The notes: generated from the sequence alone by a model not told the origin. A DNA stretch of 64,000 bases from Chitinophagaceae bacterium (GCA_016720775.1 JADKJX010000001.1:124001-188000); one strand, 5' to 3'. Positions 16,786-25,866 are shown, numbered from the stretch's first letter. Numbers and translations: made by a program.

Positions 16786-18902
16786 CTAAATATCTGGTAC
16801 GTTACCCAACTCATTAAATAAGCAAGTCCGGTCATGTACAAAAGCTGAATGACAGGCCATTTCCAGCTACGGGTTTCCCGTTTTACCACAGCAAGCGTAC
16901 TCATACACTGCATGGCAAGTACATAAAAAATAAGGAGAGATAACCCGGTTGACAGGTTGTACACTTTAGAGCCATCAGGCCTTACAGCCGCAGCCATCTT
17001 CTGGCGGAGCGTACTGTTGTTTTCATCGACATCTTCACCCACACTATATAACGTTGCCATAGTGCCTACAAAAACTTCCCTTGCGGCAAATGATGTAATT
17101 AAAGCAATCCCGATCTTCCAATCATAACCCAACGGCCGAATAGCAGGTTCAATGGCCTTACCCAATGTACCAGCAAAAGAGCTTTGAAGTAATTCGGTTT
17201 TCCGCTGTTTATTTAATTCATTGGCCTGCCGTGGATTTTGTTTTACCAGTTGTTCATCCTTGGCTGAAACATTTGCCATTTTTTCTTTTGGCCCATACGT
17301 ACTAAGTGCCCAAAGCAACAGGCTTATCATCATGATCACTTTACCGGCATCAAACACAAATATTTTTGCCTTCTCTACCATGGTAGTAAGCGCATTGCTC
17401 CACCTTGGCGCCCGGTAGGTGGGCAGTTCTAAAATAAAAAAACTACGTTCAGTACTTTTGATGAACCACTTCATCACCCAGGCAACGATCAATGCCATTA
17501 CGGTTCCCAGTAAATACAATCCCATCATCACCAGTCCCTGCAAGCTCAAAAAACCAAAGTATAATTTAGAAGGAATGACCAGTGCAATTAAGATCGTATA
17601 CACCGGAAGCCGGGCACTGCAGCTCATCAGCGGAGTTATCATGATGGTGAGCAGCCGTTCTTTTTTATTCTCAATATTCCTTGCACTCATGATGGCGGGT
17701 ACGGCACAGGCAAAACCACTGATCATCGGCATTACACTCTTTCCATTCAGCCCAACCTTTCGCATGAGTTTATCGGTAAGAAAACTGATACGTGCCATGT
17801 ACCCCGTGTCTTCCAGTATCGTTATCAATCCAAACAAGATCATGATCTGCGGCACAAAGACCATGATGCCGCTGAGTCCGGCTACCACACCATTGATAAG
17901 CAGGTCACTCCACCAAACCTGTGGTAGTGAATTGCCAAGCCATCCGCCGAGTTGTCCGAATACCCATTCAATGCCATCCATGGGATATTTAGCCACCCAG
18001 AATACACTTTGAAAAAGAAGAAACAGAACGACCAATAAAATGATATACCCCCATCGCCGGTGCAGCAACAGGTCATCAAGCCGTTCATTGAACAATGCCT
18101 TCTGTAATGGATCTGCTTCTACCACCGTTTGCTGCATAATGTGTTTGATACGGCCATACCGGTGCATAATCTCTTCCGCCTGTGTTTTTGTAGGGTTGAA
18201 TTTATTACTGATCTCAACCTGTTCAATGGTATCCTGCATTCCTTTTTCCAGCAAAAAATGTTCGTGGTTGATGAGGTAATGAATGGCTTTGTAATTGCTG
18301 ATATCGGGGTACAGTTGTTTAACTTCAGCAATGGCTTTTTCCGCCAGGGCATTGTTATCAATAAAATCACGGGCAGGGGGCAGGTATAAATTGTCAGCAG
18401 ATTGTTCAATTACCTTTTTCAGTTGTTCGATCCCTCTACTCTTACGTGGATTGATCTGAACAACCGGTACACCCAATTCTCTTTCCAGCCCTGGAATATC
18501 AATTTGTGTTCCTTTCTTTTTCGCAAGGTCCATCATCGTTAGTGCTACCACCACGGGAATACCCAGGTCGATGATCTGCGAACAGAACAAAAGATTGCGC
18601 TTTAAATTGCTGGCATCCGCCACCAACAGGACCATATCCGCTTTTATCTCTTCGTCCTGGTTCAGCAATACTTTATAGGCCACCCACTCATCGCTGCGTT
18701 TGGGATAAAGGCTGTAGGTGCCAGGCAGGTCAATAAGCGTTGCGGTAAGACCTGGACCAATATTGCTTGATCCGGTTTTTTTATCAACCGTAACGCCGGG
18801 AAAATTACCTACCTGTTGCTTCAGCCCGGTCAGGTAATTGAAGAGGGAACTCTTTCCGCTGTTGGGATTTCCTACTAATGCTATGTTTATTTGCTTTGCC
18901 AA
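16782..18902 (-). CDS. feoB: Ferrous iron transporter B
   Basis: 706 aa. G-protein domain at the N-terminus: GNPNSGKSSLFNYLTG (G1), FPGVTVDKKTG and DLPGTYSLYP (G3), with ALTMMDLA as the G4-like segment. Then the helical GDI-like spacer and the membrane core with gate motifs MVFVPQIMILFGLITILEDTGYMARISF and GFACAVPAIMSARNI. FeoB moves Fe(II) across the inner membrane. No feoA or feoC is adjacent, so feoA must lie elsewhere or be missing. A long charged cytosolic loop (AKDEQLVKQNPRQANELNK) sits in the last third. Confidence 0.95.
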   Translation of the reverse strand: MAKQINIALVGNPNSGKSSLFNYLTGLKQQVGNFPGVTVDKKTGSSNIGPGLTATLIDLPGTYSLYPKRSDEWVAYKVLLNQDEEIKADMVLLVADASNLKRNLLFCSQIIDLGIPVVVALTMMDLAKKKGTQIDIPGLERELGVPVVQINPRKSRGIEQLKKVIEQSADNLYLPPARDFIDNNALAEKAIAEVKQLYPDISNYKAIHYLINHEHFLLEKGMQDTIEQVEISNKFNPTKTQAEEIMHRYGRIKHIMQQTVVEADPLQKALFNERLDDLLLHRRWGYIILLVVLFLLFQSVFWVAKYPMDGIEWVFGQLGGWLGNSLPQVWWSDLLINGVVAGLSGIMVFVPQIMILFGLITILEDTGYMARISFLTDKLMRKVGLNGKSVMPMISGFACAVPAIMSARNIENKKERLLTIMITPLMSCSARLPVYTILIALVIPSKLYFGFLSLQGLVMMGLYLLGTVMALIVAWVMKWFIKSTERSFFILELPTYRAPRWSNALTTMVEKAKIFVFDAGKVIMMISLLLWALSTYGPKEKMANVSAKDEQLVKQNPRQANELNKQRKTELLQSSFAGTLGKAIEPAIRPLGYDWKIGIALITSFAAREVFVGTMATLYSVGEDVDENNSTLRQKMAAAVRPDGSKVYNLSTGLSLLIFYVLAMQCMSTLAVVKRETRSWKWPVIQLLYMTGLAYLMSWVTYQIFS

Positions 18903-18914
18903 ACTGTTGTGCCT

Positions 18915-18922
18915 GCAAAAAT
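18915..18922 (-). promoter_or_regulatory. -7 element for feoB
   Basis: TATTTTTG on the minus strand, 12 bases before the feoB ATG. No Fur-box-like palindrome was seen by eye. Confidence 0.35.
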
Positions 18923-19058
18923 AACGGTTACCCCCCTTCCCCGGTTACGAATTAGGAAAGATGGGGATGCAATGCGGAATAATCCCTGAGAACTTAACAG
19001 GTCTGATATTTGTGATTAATTTTTACAACCCTTTTACACATTTAGCCATTCCCTCAAC

Positions 19059-19066
19059 TAACTTTG
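19059..19066 (+). promoter_or_regulatory. -7 element for the M28 peptidase gene
   Basis: TAACTTTG, 24 bases before the ATG at 19091, which agrees with that start rather than the ORF's first ATG at 19064. Confidence 0.45.
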
Positions 19067-19090
19067 TGGCTCTTCACCAAAATAAACTTA

Positions 19091-20728
19091 ATGAAACGGA
19101 TTTTCTGGTTGCTGTTGCTTATCCCTGCAGCAGGCTCGGCACAAAAATTAAAGAAGGCAGACAAACAGGTTATCAGTAACCTTCAATCACATATTGGTTA
19201 CCTGGCCGATGATAAACTGGAAGGCAGAAGAACCGGAAGTAGCGGAGAAAAACTTGCTTACGAATACATCAGCAAACAATTTGAAGCAACAGGTTTAATT
19301 GCCAAAGGAGAAAACGGAACCTTTATCCAGGATTTTGAAGTGAATGATGGCAAGCAAATAGATCCGTCTACATCGTTGCAGATAAACAGCAACAAACTTT
19401 CTGCAGAAAAAGATTTTTTTCCGCTTGCATACAGTGCCAACGCAAACACAACGGCTTCTGCAGCCATTGCACTGCCCGAAAGCGGAACGGTTTGGTTCTG
19501 GAATCTGAAAGAACTGCTGGAAGAAAATAAGAGCAATCCCCATTTCGACCTCGAAGACGCCATCAGCAAAAAAATAAACAACGTGGCATCTAAAGGAGCC
19601 TCCGCACTTCTTATTTATAACTCTTCTTCCATAAAAGATGATCTTAAATTCGAGCCGAAATCAAAAACGGAAAAAGTAAAAATACCGGTCATCTACATCA
19701 GCAATGAAGTAAAAGAAAAATACCTGAAGGACGAAACAGCTTCTTCTGATATAAAGCTGGAAGTATCTATCAGCGAGAAAAAAAGAACCGGGCACAATGT
19801 GATCGGTTATATTGATAATGGCGCTCCCACAACGATCATACTCGGTGCTCATTACGATCACCTCGGTTATGGAGAGGATCATAACTCTTTATACACCGGC
19901 AGCACACCTATGATACACAACGGCGCCGATGATAATGCAAGTGGCACGGCAGCCCTGATTGAACTGAGCAAGCAATTAAAAAAATCAAAACTGAAGAACA
20001 ACAATTATGTATTTGTTGCTTTTTCTGGAGAAGAGCTGGGCCTGTTTGGAAGTAAGTATTTTACCGAACACCCAACCATTGATCTCAGCAAAGCCAACTA
20101 CATGATCAATATGGATATGGTAGGCAGGTTGAATGACAGCACCCATGGTGTTACCATTGGCGGCTACGGTACATCGCCTGTGTGGGGCCAGGAGCTTAGC
20201 AACACCGATAAATATTTTAAAATAAATTTCGACAGCAGCGGTGTTGGTCCCAGCGATCATACTTCGTTTTACCGGAAAGATATTCCCGTATTGTTTTTCT
20301 TTACCGGCGCTCACAGCGATTATCATAAACCCAGCGATGATGCCGACAAAGTAAATTATACCGGCGAGTTGATGCTGATCAAGTATATCTACAATGTGGT
20401 TGACGTCACCAATAAAAAAGGAAAACTGGCCTTTGCCAAAACAAGGGAAGCGGCTGCACAGGGGAAAAGAAGTTTTAATGTCAGTCTTGGTATCATGCCC
20501 GATTATACCTACAGCGGTACAGGCGTAAGGGCTGATGGCGTAAGCGAAGGAAAACTGGCACAAAAAGTGGGGATAAAAGCGGGCGATGTGATCACACAGA
20601 TCGGCGATCATAAGATAAACGATGTGCAGGGTTATATGCAGGTGCTGGGAAAATTCAACAAAGGCGATGCAACCAAAGTGAAAGTAACCCGGGGTAAAGA
20701 AGAGCTGGTATTTGATATAGTATTCTAA
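19091..20728 (+). CDS. Exported M28 family zinc aminopeptidase with PA and PDZ domains
   Basis: 545 aa from the ATG that gives the signal peptide MKRIFWLLLLIPAAGSAQ. A protease-associated region follows the N-terminal helix, and then the M28 zinc centre: LGAHYDHLG, NGADDNASGTAALIEL, FVAFSGEELGLFGSKYF (general base Glu pair), INMDMVGR and HSDYHKPSDDADK. All expected ligands are visible. A PDZ domain forms the last 80 residues (LAQKVGIKAGDVITQIGDHKIND). It should cleave N-terminal residues from peptides in the periplasm or outside. The IPExxxVDY gene follows by 13 bases. Confidence 0.9.
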   Translation: MKRIFWLLLLIPAAGSAQKLKKADKQVISNLQSHIGYLADDKLEGRRTGSSGEKLAYEYISKQFEATGLIAKGENGTFIQDFEVNDGKQIDPSTSLQINSNKLSAEKDFFPLAYSANANTTASAAIALPESGTVWFWNLKELLEENKSNPHFDLEDAISKKINNVASKGASALLIYNSSSIKDDLKFEPKSKTEKVKIPVIYISNEVKEKYLKDETASSDIKLEVSISEKKRTGHNVIGYIDNGAPTTIILGAHYDHLGYGEDHNSLYTGSTPMIHNGADDNASGTAALIELSKQLKKSKLKNNNYVFVAFSGEELGLFGSKYFTEHPTIDLSKANYMINMDMVGRLNDSTHGVTIGGYGTSPVWGQELSNTDKYFKINFDSSGVGPSDHTSFYRKDIPVLFFFTGAHSDYHKPSDDADKVNYTGELMLIKYIYNVVDVTNKKGKLAFAKTREAAAQGKRSFNVSLGIMPDYTYSGTGVRADGVSEGKLAQKVGIKAGDVITQIGDHKINDVQGYMQVLGKFNKGDATKVKVTRGKEELVFDIVF

Positions 20729-20741
20729 TTACATTTTGTAA

Positions 20742-21187
20742 ATGGCAACGGGGCAAAAATTAAAAATTGATAACGAGGCGTTGGCGGAAGAGTTTTTTGA
20801 AGACTCCACCCTGCTGGGTATTGTTGCCCCGATAAAAGATTACCAGTTCAGCTGGCAACTCAACCAGTTGCTGGGGCTCAGCTTCCGGGTGAACAACGAC
20901 ATCGAGATACAGCTAACCAAAAGAAACGCAGTTATTTCTTCAGCATTTACGAATATGTGATCCCTTCTATTTCGCTGGCGCATTATTTATACAACAACCA
21001 GTATGATGGAGAATACCTGCTTCCCGAATTCAAGCACCTGGATTTTTTGTGGCTGATAAAGGGCGATCCGGTACCGGCCGAAGACCTGAAAATGCTGGTG
21101 CAGAGTATTCGCACCATTCCGGGAGTGCAACTGGTTAATGAAATGACGAATGAGAAAATAAAACACAAACAGCACCTTATCTTTTAA
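20742..21187 (+). pseudogene. IPExxxVDY family protein, frameshifted
   Basis: Two frames together make one protein of about 148 aa. Frame 1 runs from MATGQKLKIDNEALAEEF to NDIEIQLTKRN. The conserved continuation SYFFSIYEYVIPSISLAHYL is in the next frame and ends HKQHLIF, the typical C-terminus; LPEFKHLDFLWLI matches the family-naming motif. The switch lies near 20919-20930, beside short A runs; restoring one A would join the frames. The family is Bacteroidota-specific and of unknown function. The break is probably an assembly error. Confidence 0.7.
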
Positions 21188-21200
21188 CGTAATTGATCAG

Positions 21201-21240
21201 GAGATTGCTTCACTGCGCTATCGCACTGTTCGCAATGACG
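21201..21240. repeat. Partial ATTGC...GCAATGACG dispersed element
   Basis: GAGATTGCTTCACTGCG...CGCAATGACG is a short palindromic element of a kind dispersed in Bacteroidota intergenic spaces; related in style to the element at 57923-58020. Confidence 0.4.
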
Positions 21241-21285
21241 AACCATTAAATGATTTAACCCTTTAAACGACTTAAACGTTCAACT

Positions 21286-21519
21286 ATGTGGAAAGAAGAA
21301 AACAATACCCTCTATAAAAAATTCGAGTTCAAGAATTTTTCGGAAGCCTTTGCATTCATGACAAGGGTTGCCATTGAAGCGGAGAAGATGGATCATCATC
21401 CGCGGTGGACAAATGTATATAATAAAGTAGAAGTTTGGTTAAACACCCACGATGCCGGTGATGTTGTTACCGACAAGGATCATAAACTGGCAGTGCAGAT
21501 TGATAAGCTCCTTAAATAG
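21286..21519 (+). CDS. phhB: 4a-hydroxytetrahydrobiopterin dehydratase
   Basis: 77 aa, slightly shorter than the common 95-100 aa. The active-site signature MDHHPRWTNVYNKVEVWLNTHDAGDVVTDKD contains the two adjacent histidines, the Trp and the terminal Asp. The enzyme (pterin-4a-carbinolamine dehydratase) recycles the pterin cofactor of aromatic amino-acid hydroxylases. No hydroxylase gene is in the window. It stands alone between repeats. Confidence 0.9.
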   Translation: MWKEENNTLYKKFEFKNFSEAFAFMTRVAIEAEKMDHHPRWTNVYNKVEVWLNTHDAGDVVTDKDHKLAVQIDKLLK

Positions 21520-21552
21520 TCGTTTTTTGTTTCTCTGCAAAAAAGAATTCCT

Positions 21553-21583
21553 GCCCGAATGCTTCTCCCGAAAGCATTCGGGC
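21553..21583. terminator. Strong hairpin between convergent phhB and the 204-aa gene
   Basis: GCCCGAATGCTT and AAGCATTCGGGC are perfect 12-base arms around a 7-base loop. It lacks a clear T tract, so it may be a repeat element acting as a transcript end. Confidence 0.5.
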
Positions 21584-21601
21584 CCAGCATGACGGAACAG
21601 A

Positions 21602-22216
21602 TCATTTTGTTTTTATTTCCTTCAATGCAATATAAAACCCGTTCTTCATCCGCAGGATGATGGGCATTTTTGCAGAATTGGCGAACGTAAAGTAAACATC
21701 GTCTCCTGCGGGGCCGCCTGCTTCGTTCAATTGCTTTGCGGTAAATTCTTCTACGGTTTCTTTTTCTCCGTTAACCAGGATATGCAATTCTTCAGGATCT
21801 TCTTTCGTGTTTCCCATTTTTTGCGGAGGCTCATTGGTATTCATTTTCATCAGCACGCTCTTCGTTCCCTTTGTAAGTCCGGTAAAAGTATTTTTACTCA
21901 GCCACACGCTGAGGGTATTATCATCGAGTGTTTTTTGTCCGCCGGAAAAAAAGTTATACATCGTATTGGCTGAGATCATTGCTGTAGCTGTATGGGTGAT
22001 GGTACCACTGGTATTTACCGGGTCTGTCATCTCCCAGTCGAACACCAAGGCAGGAACAAGTGCCTTCACGGTAACAATGAAATTATATTTCTGTTCATTT
22101 GCTTCCACAGCGTAAATTAGTTTTGCACCGGGCTTTACCAGGGTTTGTACATTCACCTGTGAAAAAGAAAAAAAGGAAAAGATCAACAGAAGGGGAAGGA
22201 GGAGTGTTTTTTTCAT
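21602..22216 (-). CDS. Exported hypothetical protein (204 aa)
   Basis: Signal peptide MKKTLLLPLLLIFSFFSFSQ. The mature part is beta-rich (KLIYAVEANEQKYNFIVTVKALVPALVFDWEMTD) with a clear transition to KPFIL-like strands at the C-terminus (PIILRMKNGFYIALKEIKTK). No membrane anchor, no metal motif, no family recognised. It is convergent with phhB and lies 65 bases upstream of the end of the selD operon on the same strand. Confidence 0.65.
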   Translation of the reverse strand: MKKTLLLPLLLIFSFFSFSQVNVQTLVKPGAKLIYAVEANEQKYNFIVTVKALVPALVFDWEMTDPVNTSGTITHTATAMISANTMYNFFSGGQKTLDDNTLSVWLSKNTFTGLTKGTKSVLMKMNTNEPPQKMGNTKEDPEELHILVNGEKETVEEFTAKQLNEAGGPAGDDVYFTFANSAKMPIILRMKNGFYIALKEIKTK

Positions 22217-22281
22217 ACAAATAATTTAAAGTACAAGTTTATAATTCTTTTGAAAACGGGGAATGCCCGGCAGCCGGTATT

Positions 22282-23334
22282 TTATTGTTTTACAAAAACA
22301 GTCTTCTCTGCGGCAGGTTTCATCACCCCGACCGGTTGAGCAAATTTTCCCAGGCCGTTTTCTTTCAGTAATTTTTTTACTGAGTCAACGGCTCCTTCAT
22401 TCACAGCAATCAACAAACCGCCATTTGTTTGCGGATCGGGTAATAAATTGAATGCTTCCATCACATTCACGCCCTTTTCAAAACCTGTTTTGCTGCTGTA
22501 CCCGTTCCAGTTACGGTAAGTGGCATCGGGTACAATGCGCTGGCTTAAATATTCTTTTACGCCTTCTGCAACCGGCAGCAATGAATAACTTATTTCAGCA
22601 GAGAGGCCGCTTCCTTCTGCCATTTCAATCAAATGGCCAAGCAACCCGAAGCCGGTAATATCAGTCATGGCCGTTACACCATCAATTTTTCCCAGAAATT
22701 CGCCGATCTTGTTCAGTTGCGTCATCTGCTTTATCATCACCGGCAAATGTTCTTCTTTTAATACGCCTCTTTTTTGTGCAGTAGATAGAATACCTACACC
22801 AAGCGGCTTGGTAATAAAAAGAATATCACCGGCTTCGGCTGTATTGTTTTTTTTCAGATTTTTTATATCCACCAACCCATTTACTGAAAGGCCGAAAATG
22901 GGTTCGGCAGAATCGATGCTGTGCCCGCCTGCGAGAGGAATGCCGGCTTCTTCGCAGATCTTCCGGCTGCCTTCCAATACCCGTTGTGCCAGTTCAGCCG
23001 GTAATTTTTCAATGGGCCATCCTAAAATGGCAATGGCTAAAATCGGTTTGCCGCCCATGGCATATACATCACTGATGGCATTGGCAGAAGCAATTCTTCC
23101 AAAGTCAAATGCATCATCTACAATGGGCATGAAAAAATCGGTAGTGGAGATCAGGGCGGTACCGTTTTCAAGATCGTAAACAGCTGCGTCGTCTTTGCTG
23201 CTGTTGCCAACCAATAAATTTTTTATTGCAGGAGAACTGCTGTTAGTTTTTAAGATCTCATCAAGTACCTGAGGCGCTATCTTGCATCCGCATCCTGCGC
23301 CCCTGGAATATTGCGTAAGTTTTATTTCATCCAT
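22282..23334 (-). CDS. selD: Selenide, water dikinase
   Basis: 350 aa from the ATG at 23332-23334; a longer frame would run back into the upstream gene. The active-site segment YSRGAGCGCKI carries the catalytic Cys and Lys, so this is the cysteine form, not a selenoprotein. TTDFFMPIVDDAFDFGRIASANAISDVYAMGGKP is the conserved metal- and ATP-binding region. SelD makes selenophosphate from selenide and ATP. It is the last gene of an operon with mnmH, which uses selenophosphate to make 2-selenouridine in tRNA; no selA or selB is seen. Confidence 0.95.
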   Translation of the reverse strand: MDEIKLTQYSRGAGCGCKIAPQVLDEILKTNSSSPAIKNLLVGNSSKDDAAVYDLENGTALISTTDFFMPIVDDAFDFGRIASANAISDVYAMGGKPILAIAILGWPIEKLPAELAQRVLEGSRKICEEAGIPLAGGHSIDSAEPIFGLSVNGLVDIKNLKKNNTAEAGDILFITKPLGVGILSTAQKRGVLKEEHLPVMIKQMTQLNKIGEFLGKIDGVTAMTDITGFGLLGHLIEMAEGSGLSAEISYSLLPVAEGVKEYLSQRIVPDATYRNWNGYSSKTGFEKGVNVMEAFNLLPDPQTNGGLLIAVNEGAVDSVKKLLKENGLGKFAQPVGVMKPAAEKTVFVKQ

Positions 23335-23350
23335 CCTGCAAAGGTAACCG

Positions 23351-24661
23351 CTACTCTCTTCTTCTGAATACAATAGCTGCATTTCTTTCCAGGTCGCCGC
23401 TGAACCGTATCTCGTAACGGTCGGTTCCGTCATTCACGATCAGCAGTCCGGTATTCGGAGGAAGGCTTCCTAAGGATTCGGCATACATGATTATCTTAAT
23501 GCTGTCGCCGGCATCTTTTGTAGAGATCATTTTTTTAACCGCATTGGTAGATAAACCAACCTTTGGCATGATCACGGTTCCGTTCATTATGATACTTACG
23601 GTATCGCCATCTACTTCGCCGTTATCATAAAGCACCAGTTCCAGGCTGTCTGATTTAAAGTATAATGTCTGTATGGTTTCTACTTTTCTTTTTGCAAGAT
23701 CTGTTGCGGCAGTCGGGTCAACCTTCTCCGGTTGTTTTACAGGAACTGGTTTTGTTTCTGCTTTTACAACAGGTGTTTCTGTTTTTGCCGGGGCAGGTTT
23801 ATTATTTGCAACTACCGGCTCTGTTTTCTTAACTGCGGGTTCTGTTGTTTTAACTACAACCTGTACCTGTTCTTTAGGCTTTTGCGGAGCTGGTTTTGCA
23901 GCTACCGTTTCTGCAGGCTTCGTCACTGTTTTAGCAGACGGAATCTCTACGGTCTTTGTTTCTGCTTTTACAACAACAGGTTCCTTTTCTGCAGGCGCAG
24001 AGACAGCTTTCTTAACTTCTTCTGCCTGTTTCTTTACAGCCGCTTCCACTATCTTTTCTTCTTCTGCAACGGGTACCGGCTTTAATATTTTCGCCGTTGC
24101 TGCAGCAGGTTTCATATTTTCTTCCGTTAAGAAAGTCAGTTCTTTTGCAAGGCCCAGCTCCTGCAGGTGAGGGATCAATGCGCTCTGGCTGTAATCGTTT
24201 TTTCTTTCTACGTGTATGAACCCGGTAGCTGGTGCGTATTCCTTTGTGCGGTTTGTGCTGAAATGTCCGCTCAGTATCATCACCGTATCTTTCATTTCAA
24301 ATACGAGGGTATTGCGTACGTGCACTCCTTTGGGTGGTTTAATGGGATAATTGTTTGCGATCAGTTCCACATCTTCGGCTACCAGCTCATCCCCATCTTT
24401 TTTTATCTTGATCCTTTTTACCCCGTGGTATTCTTTATCGTTAAGGATAAAATAGGTATGGGTGAATCCGTAAAGTTTTCCTTTGCTTTCACTTATAGCG
24501 ATCTCGTATCGATAATTCAACCGGGTAGTATCGTTAAACATAAATCCCTTCCACAGGCCGGTAAGGTCCATATCTTCCAGGTTTTTCTTTTTCTGGGCTG
24601 TAAGGTGAAATGATGAAATAAGCAGGGCAAAGGCAAGGATCAGGTGCTTACGGTTTGGCAT
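23351..24661 (-). CDS. Exported hypothetical protein with Lys/Pro/Ala/Val-rich linker
   Basis: 436 aa with signal peptide MPNRKHLILAFALLISSFHLTAQ. An N-terminal beta-rich domain (TGLWKGFMFNDTTRLNYRYEIAISES) is followed by a low-complexity stretch at about residues 185-320 built from PVVVKAETKTVE-like repeats, and a C-terminal beta-rich domain (LYFKSDSLELVLYDNGEVDGDTVSI). It overlaps the end of mnmH by 22 bases and ends 16 bases before selD, so it is inside the selenium operon, yet it is predicted to be exported. Function unknown; the link to selenium may be only positional. Confidence 0.7.
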   Translation of the reverse strand: MPNRKHLILAFALLISSFHLTAQKKKNLEDMDLTGLWKGFMFNDTTRLNYRYEIAISESKGKLYGFTHTYFILNDKEYHGVKRIKIKKDGDELVAEDVELIANNYPIKPPKGVHVRNTLVFEMKDTVMILSGHFSTNRTKEYAPATGFIHVERKNDYSQSALIPHLQELGLAKELTFLTEENMKPAAATAKILKPVPVAEEEKIVEAAVKKQAEEVKKAVSAPAEKEPVVVKAETKTVEIPSAKTVTKPAETVAAKPAPQKPKEQVQVVVKTTEPAVKKTEPVVANNKPAPAKTETPVVKAETKPVPVKQPEKVDPTAATDLAKRKVETIQTLYFKSDSLELVLYDNGEVDGDTVSIIMNGTVIMPKVGLSTNAVKKMISTKDAGDSIKIIMYAESLGSLPPNTGLLIVNDGTDRYEIRFSGDLERNAAIVFRRRE

Positions 24662-25797
24662 GATAACAGTTTTTGGACATTGGTTTTTGTATCAACGCCC
24701 ATACAGGGTATTTTATTTAACAGGGAAGCAAGATTTTCCCTGTTATTTAACCCTTTACTGTACCATTTATCGTAATAATTGAGCAAAATGCGGAAACAGT
24801 CCTGCAATTTGCCATCCGCCAGGAAGTTAATGGCATTTTTTGTTTCCAGTCCGCCCAGCCGTTTTTGTATCCGTAATATGGATTCGGCGAGCTGTTCTTT
24901 TTCTATTTTTCCATATTCTTCTGTGATATAAGCAAGCCGTTCTTCAAAGGGAATGTCCAGAAAGAAAACCGGTGATCTTCGCATCGTGTACCAAAGCGGC
25001 ATGGGTATCTGAAGATTGCCGATGCGCTGGCTTTCATCTTCGAGCCAGATGCCAGATACTGGATACTGGTTACTAGTCGTTGGATACTGGTCGCTCTTAT
25101 CCTGTATGCAGCATCCAGTATCGTTCAGGGCTTGTGCAAGAAGATTCTCAAACATTTCCTGTTTTGGCTGTGGCTTACCGGCAATCGATCCAAATGCTGA
25201 GCCCTTGTGATTTGCAAGATCTTCCAGGTCGATGATGGGTTTATTTTGTTTCAGCAGTTCGTGCAACACATCGGTCTTTCCGCTTCCGGTATACCCGCCG
25301 ACAATTTTAAAATCGTATTCCTTTTCAAATTGTGCAAGCACCCATTTCCGGTAAGCTTTGTATCCACCAACCAGTGTATATACTTTAAAGCCATACAGAT
25401 CGAGTAACCAGGCAACTCCTGCGCTGCGCATACCACCACGCCAGCAGTGAATGAGAACGCCCCCTCCGCCCCCTAAAGGGGAAACTGTAGCATTTGAGTT
25501 CATGGCTTTTTCATTCTTAATTTTTAATTCGTCATTCTTAATTATTCCCTCTGCTTCTTCCACCATCTTCTTCATCTTTATGCCAAAAAAATCAAGCCCG
25601 GTCTTTATGGCTGCTTCCCGGCTTTGTTGTTTGTATGTGGTACCAACAACTTTCCGTTCTTCATCGGTAAACAAGGGTAAGCTGTATGCGCCTGGTATTT
25701 GCGCATGGTTGTATTCACCCGGACTGCGAACATCCAGCACCGGGTATTGCTTTGCCATTTTTAAGAATTCTTCTATGGTTAATTTCTGTATTGCCAT
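24640..25797 (-). CDS. mnmH: tRNA 2-selenouridine synthase with extra in-frame segments
   Basis: 385 aa. A rhodanese domain (LDVRSPGEYNHAQIPGAYSLPL; catalytic Cys in CWRGGMRSAG) is followed by a P-loop domain (GGYTGSGKTDVLHELL; LEDLANHKGSAFGS). The enzyme replaces sulfur with selenium at U34 of tRNAs via a geranylated intermediate, using selenophosphate from SelD. Two segments are absent from E. coli YbbB as I recall it. One of about 26 residues lies just before the catalytic loop (NDELKIKNEKAMNSN then GGGGG); one of about 18 residues lies before IWLEDESQRIG. Both are encoded by DNA resembling dispersed intergenic repeats. Motifs are intact, so activity is plausible. Confidence 0.9.
   Translation of the reverse strand: MAIQKLTIEEFLKMAKQYPVLDVRSPGEYNHAQIPGAYSLPLFTDEERKVVGTTYKQQSREAAIKTGLDFFGIKMKKMVEEAEGIIKNDELKIKNEKAMNSNATVSPLGGGGGVLIHCWRGGMRSAGVAWLLDLYGFKVYTLVGGYKAYRKWVLAQFEKEYDFKIVGGYTGSGKTDVLHELLKQNKPIIDLEDLANHKGSAFGSIAGKPQPKQEMFENLLAQALNDTGCCIQDKSDQYPTTSNQYPVSGIWLEDESQRIGNLQIPMPLWYTMRRSPVFFLDIPFEERLAYITEEYGKIEKEQLAESILRIQKRLGGLETKNAINFLADGKLQDCFRILLNYYDKWYSKGLNNRENLASLLNKIPCMGVDTKTNVQKLLSCQTVST
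25514..25543. repeat. TTCTTAATT element inside mnmH
   Basis: Thirty bases that differ at only four positions from the intergenic copy at 25870-25899. Here it is read in frame as part of the first mnmH insertion. Confidence 0.6.
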
Positions 25798-25842
25798 TTT
25801 TTACCGCGAAGGCGCCAAGACGCTAAGTTACACAAAGAAAAA

Positions 25843-25866
25843 AGCTGCCGAAATTATCCGGCAGCT
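25843..25866 (-). terminator. Intrinsic terminator of rho
   Basis: AGCTGCCG and CGGCAGCT form an 8-base stem with an 8-base loop; on the minus strand the stem is followed by TTTTTTC. It lies 35 bases beyond the rho stop codon. Confidence 0.8.

Noticed and set aside
22282..23334. SelD as a selenoprotein
   Set aside because: The active-site codon is cysteine (GAGCGCK) and no in-frame TGA is present.
23951..24170. Long antisense frames over the 436-aa gene
   Set aside because: Their Thr/Ser/Phe-rich composition mirrors the Lys/Val/Ala-rich linker on the coding strand; they are shadows.
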